Shown: piece after piece, positions 8,934 to 15,797 of the stretch
How positions within the stretch are numbered: position 1 is the first letter of the stretch
How the letters are laid out: every line of letters starts with the position of its first letter
Assembly: GCA_020348385.1 (NCBI GenBank)
Contig: CP070750.1
Coordinates: 4,181,470 to 4,226,378, forward strand
Length of the DNA stretch: 44,909 nucleotides
Origin: Candidatus Aminicenantota bacterium
GTDB lineage: Bacteria > Acidobacteriota > Aminicenantia > Aminicenantales > Aminicenantaceae
Direction of reading: 5' to 3'
Made by a program: the position numbers and the translations under genes
Notes under the pieces: model-generated
Seen by the model: the letters and a program-made list of their open reading frames with translations, nothing else
Database searches by the model: none
Told to the model about the DNA's origin: nothing

Positions 8934-10850
8934 TTAAGATAAAAGTTTTTTCACAGATGGAAAAAGTTTCATTTCCGTATGAGGGAGAAACATTGAGCCG
9001 GTGAATTCATTCATATAACTCGGCTCTGTGTTCAATTCGATATAGGTCATTTTTTTTGCCAAGTTTTGGACCATGGCCCTGTTTTCATCGGAGAAAAGAA
9101 TCAAATAGGCTCCCAAAAGGGAGCTGTTTCCGATGTAGTGAAACCGTTCTCTTTCAAGATCGGGCAACAATCCGATGCGGATGGCATTTTCGACATCCAG
9201 ATGCTGGCCAAAACCTCCGGCGATGTAGATGGATGCGATTTCATCATTCCGAAGCCCGACGTTTTTGAGTAAAATCGAACAGGCAGAATAAACAGCTCCT
9301 TTGGTTCGAAGCAGGTTTGCGATGTCCTTCTCGGTGATGCAGATGTCATTCCCCCAAAAGCTATGGGCGTGGTCTTCTACGAGAAAAACGATCCCTTCTT
9401 CGCTTTCCATGATTCTATCGGGATTTCTTTCCTTTCTGAATTTTCCGTGCCGGTCGATATATCCATGGATGAACAGCTCGGCGAGCAGATCCACAAGCCC
9501 CGAACCACAGAGTCCTTTTGGTTTTGTTCCTCCGATGACTCTGTAGGATGCTCGACCTGTTGTATCTAGTTTGATGGCTTCGATGGCTCCTTCGGATGCC
9601 GGCATTCCGCACTGGATGCCACTTCCTTCGAAAGCAGGGCCTGCCGAACAGGCACAGGTCATCAACCAATCTTTGTTCCCCACGACAAGCTCGCCATTGG
9701 TTCCGGCGTCGATGAACAGGGAAATTTTTTGTGCGCTGCGAAGGATGGGCGTGGATAACAAACCAGCCGTGATGTCGCCCCCCACATAACTTCCTACCGA
9801 GGGAGAGAGAGAAATTTTGGCTTCCGGATTCATCATCAATCCCAGCTCGGCTGCTGGGAAGAGGGGAAGGTCATTAAAAGTGGGAACGTAGGGTTCTTCC
9901 CGAATATAATGTGGATCGATTTTCAACAGGAGATGGCTCATCGTTGTGTTCCCGGTGAAAACAGCATAATAGATATCAGCTTGGGATACCCCTGATTTTT
10001 GGGAAGCGTTGCGGATGAGGTTGTTAATGGTGTGAACAACGAGTTTTTGGAGTTCCTTTAGGTGTCCAGGTTTTTGAGAGTAGTTGATCCGCGAGATGAT
10101 GTCTTCGCCGCATTTGATCTGCTGGTTCAAGCTTGATGTTGTGCTCACGATATCTCCGCTTCCCAGGTCGATCAAGTGAAGAGCTACTGTCGAAGTACCG
10201 ATATCACAGGCCAATCCATAAATCTTTTTATCTCGTGCTGGGGTCAACACGTCCACGATTTGGGCCTCATCCGTTTCCCGAAAGGACACCACCTGAACGC
10301 TGCCCTTTTTGGATCGCAAAATTCGGGCCAGTTTTGGCAGGACAGACAGAGAACTGGAGACTTTTTTTATCCCCGTTTGTTTTTTATAAGCCTTTTCCAA
10401 CCGTTCAAGGTCACTGTAATTATCCTCCAGCGTGGGAGAAGGAACCCGGAGTTCTGTCAGAATCAACCTAGGATTAAACTGGATAAAGCCAGACATATTG
10501 GCTTTATTACTTTGGAAAAATTCCGAGCTCGCGATAGTCTTTATCGTCAGTTCCGCGAAATCGGGTAAGACAATGACCAAGTCATCGGTAATGTCCGTTT
10601 GACAAGCCAAAGCAAATCCTTCGGCAATGTACTGGCCAGAAAGGGCGGCGGTTGGTTTTGCCAAGTAAGTTCCATGGGTGATCCGAACGATACAGTCTCC
10701 GCACGTACCCTCCCCCCCACAGGGAAATGAAAAGGGAAGATGGACCTTTTGAATGGCGTCTGCTAATTTTGTTCCTTCCGGGACATTGACGGAGATATCA
10801 AAGGGCAAAAAGGTCACACGGTGTTTTTTTTGGCTAATCCCTTTTCCCAT
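8934..10850 (-). CDS. RACo-like corrinoid protein reductive activator (copy B)
   Basis: This 638-residue protein has an N-terminal 2Fe-2S ferredoxin domain (Cys44, Cys50, Cys53, Cys83; CGGEGTCGDC), a linker, and a C-terminal DUF4445/ASKHA ATPase domain with CDIGTSTVALHLIDLG, FIDAGTNGELVVGN, CSAGPAFEGSGI, CGSGLVDLL and IAGGFGQHLD. Proteins of this type (RACo/AcsV, RamA relatives) use ATP to reduce inactive Co(II) to Co(I) in corrinoid iron-sulfur proteins and corrinoid methyltransferases. The full domain set and length look intact. In acetogens acsV sits beside acsC and acsD; here only a remnant of those is upstream. The remaining client may be another corrinoid protein elsewhere in the genome. 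Confidence 0.85.
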   Translation of the reverse strand: MGKGISQKKHRVTFLPFDISVNVPEGTKLADAIQKVHLPFSFPCGGEGTCGDCIVRITHGTYLAKPTAALSGQYIAEGFALACQTDITDDLVIVLPDFAELTIKTIASSEFFQSNKANMSGFIQFNPRLILTELRVPSPTLEDNYSDLERLEKAYKKQTGIKKVSSSLSVLPKLARILRSKKGSVQVVSFRETDEAQIVDVLTPARDKKIYGLACDIGTSTVALHLIDLGSGDIVSTTSSLNQQIKCGEDIISRINYSQKPGHLKELQKLVVHTINNLIRNASQKSGVSQADIYYAVFTGNTTMSHLLLKIDPHYIREEPYVPTFNDLPLFPAAELGLMMNPEAKISLSPSVGSYVGGDITAGLLSTPILRSAQKISLFIDAGTNGELVVGNKDWLMTCACSAGPAFEGSGIQCGMPASEGAIEAIKLDTTGRASYRVIGGTKPKGLCGSGLVDLLAELFIHGYIDRHGKFRKERNPDRIMESEEGIVFLVEDHAHSFWGNDICITEKDIANLLRTKGAVYSACSILLKNVGLRNDEIASIYIAGGFGQHLDVENAIRIGLLPDLERERFHYIGNSSLLGAYLILFSDENRAMVQNLAKKMTYIELNTEPSYMNEFTGSMFLPHTEMKLFPSVKKLLS

Positions 10851-10953
10851 GAGTTTATCCTGCGGAACAAATGATATGAAAAGAAATGATTCCTTAGATT
10901 ATAACAGATGTCAACCAATTTCTTAGAATGTAAAAGAGAGAGGTCAGCCGTTT

Positions 10954-11521
10954 TTATGAATTATTCAGGAGAATGTTTTTGATGAAGGATGGGATATCCG
11001 ACGCCTCTTGACATCCCACGATAACTTCCCATCCTGGAAGGTTTTCTTCCAGATCTCCGCTGATCTGCGAGACGTATCCCGGGATCACGAGTTTACGCGT
11101 TTTGATCCGGTCCTCCAGCATGATATCCTTGATGAATTTGGCGACTTTTTCTCCGTCGAATTTACCCGCTGCCCAGGCCGTTAAAACAGATTGTCCTTCA
11201 GTTTCCGTGATTATCATGTGAGCCGAGATGCCGGAGTTTTCGATTTCTCCCGATACCATAAAATAAGTCAGGGAAAAATTGGTGGTGACAAAAACCGGAG
11301 ATTCTGGTGTTGGTTCGCCAATGGGATACACCTTGGGATCTACCTGAATCGGTTTTTGGGGATCCGTGGGGATGTTCTCCCTCAAAGAAGTGAAAGGGCC
11401 AGACATTGTTGCCGCCGATGGTAAAGGTATGGGAGCGGCTGCCACCGTTTTCTGTGGTGGCTCCCAGCGTTACTTGGATGACTTTGCCTGCATTCTTTTC
11501 TTTTGGAATCTCAAACGCTAT
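10954..11521 (-). pseudogene. AcsD-like N-terminus joined to AcsC-like C-terminus, start codon lost and frameshifted
   Basis: Two frames carry one remnant. From an ATA codon at 11519-11521 the first frame reads AFEIPKEKNAGKVIQVTLG and later NNVWPFHFFEGE, which resembles the extreme N-terminus of the small corrinoid Fe-S protein subunit AcsD/CdhD. GGAAGGG lies about 7 bases upstream, where a ribosome site should be, but the start is ATA rather than ATG. Around 11350-11395 a net +1 shift moves to the frame that ends at 10954. It reads FVTTNFSLTYFMVSGEIEN, SVLTAWAAGKF, RKLVIPGYVSQISG and NLPGWEVIVG, the C-terminal domain of the large subunit AcsC/CdhE. About three quarters of each protein, including AcsC's N-terminal Fe-S domain, is absent. 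The second frame alone could be translated from GTG at 11445 (163 residues). Confidence 0.72.
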
Positions 11522-12281
11522 TATTTTGCCCTTCCATAAGTTCGGTCATCATTTGATGGACTGCCTTAGAAGCAGGAGAATCTTCCGCAATCTTCCAGAT
11601 CGGCTTTCCCGATTGGTCCATCCGGAGCAATGTATCATCTTCAGGAATGGAAGAAAAGAGATGGAGGTCATGTTCGTCGATGATTTTATGTAAAATGTCC
11701 GGAACGGATCCCTTGACTCTGTTCAGAACTAGCAGTTTCTTGCCAACACGGGTGTCCAATTCAAACAGAAGCTTGCTGATTTTTCCTGCGGCCCGGACTC
11801 CGCGAGTCGAAGGATCGGATATGAGTAGGAGGCAATCGATTTTCTGCGTTGTTCGCCGGCTGAGGTGCTCCATCCCGGCTTCATTATCGATCACGACGAA
11901 CTTGTAGTTATTGCTCAGGGTTTTCAATATATCTCGCAAAAGATTATTGGCATAACAGTAGCATCCCGGACCTTCAGGCCGTCCCATGGCAATCAGGTCG
12001 AAGTCCCGGGTTTCTCTCAAGCTGGCATGGATCTTGTATTCGAGAAACTCCTGTTTGGTCATCCCGCCAGGAAGCTTGTGGGCAGATCTTTTCAGTTCTT
12101 CCCTGATGGCTCCGACGGTTTCTTCGATTTGGACTCCCAGCAGATCATTCAAATTAACATTCGAATCGGCATCCACAGCCAAAATCGGCCCCATTTCCTG
12201 GTCTTTGAGCCAGCGAATGATGAGGGCAGATACAGTGGATTTTCCGGTGCCGCCTTTTCCAGATATTGCGATTGTTTTCAT
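11511..12281 (-). CDS. CooC/AcsF-like MinD-family nickel-maturation ATPase (copy B)
   Basis: This 256-residue deviant-Walker ATPase has the P-loop GKGGTGKSTVS (8-18), Walker B region VVIDNEAGMEHLSRRT and a CysXCys pair (GPGCYCYANNLL). In CooC that pair binds nickel or zinc at the dimer interface. CooC-type proteins mature CO dehydrogenase and, as AcsF, acetyl-CoA synthase. It starts 8 bases after the small MetE/AcsB-like gene, and its 3' end overlaps the AcsD-like remnant, the normal acsB-cooC-acsD arrangement of acs operons. The ATPase motifs look functional even though no CODH or ACS catalytic subunit is present in the window. Confidence 0.85.
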   Translation of the reverse strand: MKTIAISGKGGTGKSTVSALIIRWLKDQEMGPILAVDADSNVNLNDLLGVQIEETVGAIREELKRSAHKLPGGMTKQEFLEYKIHASLRETRDFDLIAMGRPEGPGCYCYANNLLRDILKTLSNNYKFVVIDNEAGMEHLSRRTTQKIDCLLLISDPSTRGVRAAGKISKLLFELDTRVGKKLLVLNRVKGSVPDILHKIIDEHDLHLFSSIPEDDTLLRMDQSGKPIWKIAEDSPASKAVHQMMTELMEGQNNSV

Positions 12282-12289
12282 GACAATTC

Positions 12290-12589
12290 CTAAAATAAGG
12301 GGGGCATGGCCAGTACCGGATGATTTTTTTTGCTGATGAATTCGAGGACTTCTTCCTCCGTGATGGCGACAGTCTCATCAGCGATTTTGTCTACAAAATA
12401 CTCCGTGCCCTCTTTTTTTCCGATCTTTTCTAATACAGGGGCCATTTCTTCTCGGAAATTCGTGTTTGGTAATTGGGGCCAAAAGGGAATTTCGGGTATG
12501 GCATTCAGGATGATATCACAGGCATCCGAGGGAGTGGTGTGTGACATGCTTCCGATTGCCGTGGCGAGGCCTTGTGGATCAAAAGTCAT
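12290..12589 (-). CDS. 99-residue mini-protein: MetE/UroD-like N-terminus, probable AcsB-like C-terminus
   Basis: A strong GGAGGTGA site stands 4 bases before ATG 12589, so initiation looks normal. Residues 1-45 (FDPQGLATAIGSM, then EIPFWPQLP) match the opening of MetE-like/UroD-superfamily methionine synthases found in anaerobes. From about residue 46 the character changes: VDKIADETVAITEEEVLEF and then KKNHPVLAMPPLF at the very end. I recall a similar closing segment in acetyl-CoA synthase AcsB, but cannot check it here. The MetE barrel (over 300 residues) and the whole AcsB catalytic region are missing. The best reading is an in-frame deletion fusion of two genes, followed directly by a CooC gene as acsB normally is. 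It may be an untranslated relic or a stable small protein. Confidence 0.55.
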   Translation of the reverse strand: MTFDPQGLATAIGSMSHTTPSDACDIILNAIPEIPFWPQLPNTNFREEMAPVLEKIGKKEGTEYFVDKIADETVAITEEEVLEFISKKNHPVLAMPPLF

Positions 12590-12644
12590 GTGTCACCTCC
12601 GATCTTTTCTCCAATTCTCAATTTCAAGAATTATATAATACCAT

Positions 12645-12863
12645 AAAAAAAAGGGGACGGTTCCATTTTTTTTCTCTCTCAAACGACTGCTTTTCGTCCG
12701 ACTTTGTTGGATTCTCTCGAAGAACCACCGTAAAAAAAGGTCGGGGGAAGATAGATCAGGGGCCTTACCGGCGCCGCGGTCATACCTGATGCCCATTCCA
12801 TCATAACTTCAGCACACATAATGAAATTGAATCAATAGAAACTAGAACCGCCCCGTTTTTTTT
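12645..12863. repeat. Intergenic segment bracketed by inverted copies of the AAAAGGGGACGGTTC repeat
   Basis: Between the two cooC-side genes, a left copy with an A-run, GGGGACGGTTCC and a T-run (12645-12673) faces an imperfect inverse copy, AGAACCGCCCCG plus a T-run (12844-12863). Ten of twelve core bases agree. The 170 bases between them carry no convincing gene; the one open frame there is mostly low-quality translation of the repeat. The same core forms the terminator hairpin at 35288-35340 and a half-copy lies at 28298-28316. It is probably a dispersed REP/MITE-like element sitting inside the eroded acs operon. Confidence 0.5.
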
Positions 12864-12866
12864 CGG

Positions 12867-13634
12867 CTAAAGGAGTTGTTGATAGATTTTGTTGAATGCC
12901 TTTGACAAACTCGTCCCCATCACATCGAAGAGAGGCTTCTGTTGGATATCGGCCTCTTGGATTGTTTTTGAATAGGGGAGGAAGCCCAAGAAAATATCCG
13001 TAGCAAACTGTGTTCGGATCCAACTCTCTTGATTTTTGTTCCGGATTTTATTCCCGACTATGCCGAAATCCTGGATGCCGATTTCTTTCCCGAGCCTCAT
13101 TATCGCTTTAGCTGTGTCTAGACTCCGGGATCCAGGCTCGATGCAAATCAGCATCTTATCGATAGACTCTGCCGTAGCCCTTCCCAAATGCTCGATCCCG
13201 GCTTCCATGTCCACGATCACGACTTCATTGCGATGCAGGATGATCTCGGATAACAGGCTTTTCAGAAGTACGTTTTCCGGGCAGGCACAACCTTCCCCTC
13301 CCTTTTGTACAGCACCCATGACAAGAAGCCTAATACCCTGGAAGTCGATGCCATAATCATCTGGTATGTCGGATACTCGAGGATTGAGTTTAAACAGCTG
13401 CCCGAATTCCCGAGGGGTCGCGCCCGTCCTTTCCTTGATTAAATGTCGCTGTTCCGAAATCGGTCGGATCTTGTTTTGCCATTCCCATGGAATTCCAATA
13501 GCGGCGGCCAAATTGGCATCGGGATCGGCATCCACTGCCAGGACGTTGTACCCATCCTCCCGGTATAAATGCGCCAGAATGCCAGCCAGAGTTGTTTTTC
13601 CTGTTCCCCCTTTTCCCGAAATGGCCAGTTTCAT
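12867..13634 (-). CDS. CooC-like MinD-family nickel-maturation ATPase (copy A)
   Basis: This 255-residue protein has the deviant Walker P-loop GKGGTGKTTLAG (7-18), a Walker B-like VVIVDMEAGIEHLGRAT and the CooC CysXCys motif in GEGCACPENVLLKSLL. It shares architecture with copy B but diverges enough to be an old paralogue: one would serve CO dehydrogenase and the other acetyl-CoA synthase in a complete pathway. Its ATG overlaps the stop of the RACo-like gene (ATGA at 13631-13634), so the two are translationally coupled. Motifs are intact. The expected neighbour, a CODH catalytic subunit gene, is missing downstream; a repeat-bracketed gap takes its place. Confidence 0.87.
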   Translation of the reverse strand: MKLAISGKGGTGKTTLAGILAHLYREDGYNVLAVDADPDANLAAAIGIPWEWQNKIRPISEQRHLIKERTGATPREFGQLFKLNPRVSDIPDDYGIDFQGIRLLVMGAVQKGGEGCACPENVLLKSLLSEIILHRNEVVIVDMEAGIEHLGRATAESIDKMLICIEPGSRSLDTAKAIMRLGKEIGIQDFGIVGNKIRNKNQESWIRTQFATDIFLGFLPYSKTIQEADIQQKPLFDVMGTSLSKAFNKIYQQLL

Positions 13635-15400
13635 CGGGGGTTATTCCCGTCTCCGAGATTCAGAGAATCGATAAAGTACTGCTGGAAACGCGGATCCGAT
13701 GCCAGGGAGATGTAGTGGACCTTCTTGATCAGAGACTCTGTTTTTTTTCGAGCTAGCTTCGACAGCAAAATTGCCCGGGCGCCCGCTAAAGAAGAGTTGC
13801 CGACATAGACGATTTTTGCCGAATCTATATCGGGAAGCAATCCGATTCTCATGGCATTTTTCGTATTCAGATAATTTCCGAATGCACCGGCGATGAAAAC
13901 CTTGTCCAGATCGTCTTTTTCGATTCGGTACTTTTCACAAATCATTCGGATACCCGTTTTGACTGCTGCCACAGCCAGCTGGATTTCACGGATATCCTGC
14001 TGTGAAAGGGAAATTTTCTCTGTCACCCTGATTATGCCCTTGTTTCCATCGATTTTGCCTGACGGCGTGATTTTCCCTTCATTCAGGAATAGCGCAATCA
14101 AATCGATGAGTCCTGTCCCGCATATTCCTTGCGGTTTTTCTTTCCCGATCGTATGCAAAATGAGCCGGTTCCTTTTTTCCGCTTTGTATATCGCTCCGGG
14201 CAAAGCAAGCATTCCTGAACCGATATTCATCCCTTCGAAGGCAGGGCCGGCTGCGGTGGATGTCGCCACGAACTTATTTTCCGTTTTCAGGACGATTTCC
14301 CCGTTTGTTCCCAAGTCGACAAACAGATAGTTACCCTTACGATTGGCTAAATCCGTTGCCTGGAGCCCTGCTGAGATATCACCGCCGACAAAACTCTTTA
14401 TGTTGGGCACGACATATGCCTTTGAGTTCGGATTCAATCGGAGGCCGAGCTCGTTAGCTGTGAATTCTGGTAACCTGTGGAAGACAGCATGAAATGGAGA
14501 GATCGCTAGAGTATCCACTGGTATTCCGAGGAGCAAATGGTTCATGGCGGTGTTTCCCGCGAAAACAATCTCATAGATATATTCTTGCGAAACCTGGTTT
14601 CTGTCGAGGATTGTTTTAATCATAAGAGATAAGATTTTTAATATGGCCGCCTGCAATTTTTTCAGATTATCTGAGGTTTGGTAGGCAAAAGAAATTCGGG
14701 AGACGATATCCATTCCGTATTTCATCTGGCTGTTGTTTTCGGTAGCTGTGTCGATGCTCTTCCCCGTGTTCAAGTCAATGAGCTCGACAACCAACGTTGT
14801 CGTTCCCAAGTCGACAGCTAAACCGAAGCTCCGTTCCGTTGTATCGCCAGGTTCGACAGCAAGGATTTCGTTATCATCGTATAAAACGGCCGTGACCTTG
14901 AATCTGTTATTTTTCAGACTCCCGGGAATCGTTCTCAATAAATTCACCGGAACATTCAGATTTTTTTTCCGGAAATGTTTTCTCCATACGTCCAACAGAG
15001 AGTGAGGGTGATCCAATTCTGGTTTATTGAGTTCTACAAAGTATTTTTTGATAAAGGGATCGATGGCAAGAGGCATTTTTATCCCGGTTTTCAGAATGAG
15101 CGTTTTCTGGAGGAGGGATTCCGGTGGGATATGGATAGCCAAATCTCCGGTGATTTTGTACCGGCATGCAAGCCTGTACTTTTGGCTCTTTCTATTTTTT
15201 TGGATCAAGAAATCCTCGATTTCTTCGAGCGGTGGCAAATATCCCTCGAGGATCTCGACAAAACATTTTCCACACACGGCTTTTTTCTGGCAATAAAGGC
15301 TGAGATCGATGCCGCTCTCCAAAATCTTATCTGCGAGCAATTCTCCCTTTTGTGCCCGGATCGTTTTAGCGAGGTTGAGTATCTTTATGGTATAAGCCAT
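13631..15400 (-). CDS. RACo-like corrinoid protein reductive activator (copy A)
   Basis: From ATG 15400 the product is 589 residues. A longer frame upstream would run into the divergent gene at 15497 and adds no recognisable domain, so the shorter start is preferred. The N-terminal 2Fe-2S domain has Cys37, Cys43, Cys46 and Cys79 (SLYCQKKAVCGKCF). The DUF4445 ASKHA domain shows AVDLGTTTLVVELIDL, FVDLGTNGEIVLK, STAAGPAFEGMNIGSG, CGTGLIDLI and IAGAFGNYL. Function is ATP-dependent reactivation of a corrinoid protein's cobalt, as for copy B. It is the first gene of the minus-strand corrinoid/CooC run. Two RACo paralogues in one operon suggest two different corrinoid clients, at least originally. 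Confidence 0.83.
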   Translation of the reverse strand: MAYTIKILNLAKTIRAQKGELLADKILESGIDLSLYCQKKAVCGKCFVEILEGYLPPLEEIEDFLIQKNRKSQKYRLACRYKITGDLAIHIPPESLLQKTLILKTGIKMPLAIDPFIKKYFVELNKPELDHPHSLLDVWRKHFRKKNLNVPVNLLRTIPGSLKNNRFKVTAVLYDDNEILAVEPGDTTERSFGLAVDLGTTTLVVELIDLNTGKSIDTATENNSQMKYGMDIVSRISFAYQTSDNLKKLQAAILKILSLMIKTILDRNQVSQEYIYEIVFAGNTAMNHLLLGIPVDTLAISPFHAVFHRLPEFTANELGLRLNPNSKAYVVPNIKSFVGGDISAGLQATDLANRKGNYLFVDLGTNGEIVLKTENKFVATSTAAGPAFEGMNIGSGMLALPGAIYKAEKRNRLILHTIGKEKPQGICGTGLIDLIALFLNEGKITPSGKIDGNKGIIRVTEKISLSQQDIREIQLAVAAVKTGIRMICEKYRIEKDDLDKVFIAGAFGNYLNTKNAMRIGLLPDIDSAKIVYVGNSSLAGARAILLSKLARKKTESLIKKVHYISLASDPRFQQYFIDSLNLGDGNNPR

Positions 15401-15496
15401 TTTCTTGCAAAGTGTATCATATCTAGCATTCCTCCGAAAGAGTGGTAAATACTTGCTTGACATTGACTCAGTCTGCCTTAAAAATGAGAGGGAGCC

Positions 15497-15772
15497 ATGG
15501 TTTTTAAAAAGTGTCCAGGTCAAGACCTCAGTCGAAAGAAAATAGAAGATGTCGTCTGTAATCTGCCTTGTCCCAAGTGCGGTTCTGAAGTGGAGTTCTT
15601 CTTTGACGATAAAAATCGGACTTGTCCAGAGTGCGGAGCGAAGGTTTCGAAAAATGACGTCCAACTCTTGAAAGATTTTGGGTGTGCCGACTGGTGTGAA
15701 GCCGCAGAAAAATGTATCGGTAAAGATCTCTATACAACGTTAAAAAAGGCGAAGAAGAAAGAGCCTTTATGA
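15497..15772 (+). CDS. Small double Zn-ribbon protein of unknown function
   Basis: This is a 91-residue cytoplasmic protein. Two CxxC knuckles (CPKCG and CPECG, about 19 residues apart) make one zinc ribbon. A second cysteine cluster, GCADWCEAAEKCIG, follows and could bind another metal or an Fe-S cluster. Basic residues end the chain. GAGGGAG sits just before ATG 15497. It is divergent from the RACo/CooC operon, with about 95 bases between starts, and convergent with the large secreted gene downstream. I recognise the CADWC motif from small uncharacterised anaerobe proteins but cannot assign a function. Confidence 0.7.
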   Translation: MVFKKCPGQDLSRKKIEDVVCNLPCPKCGSEVEFFFDDKNRTCPECGAKVSKNDVQLLKDFGCADWCEAAEKCIGKDLYTTLKKAKKKEPL

Positions 15773-15797
15773 ATGGACCAGGTCAAAAAAACTGCCG

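Noticed and set aside
12593..12796. 67-codon minus-strand reading frame between the two CooC genes
   Set aside because: No family resemblance, overlaps the repeat element, and part of it is a translation of the repeat itself.
15457..15485. TTGACA and an A-rich -10 as promoter for the Zn-ribbon gene
   Set aside because: Transcription would begin inside the ribosome site, leaving almost no leader; the -10 match is only four of six.
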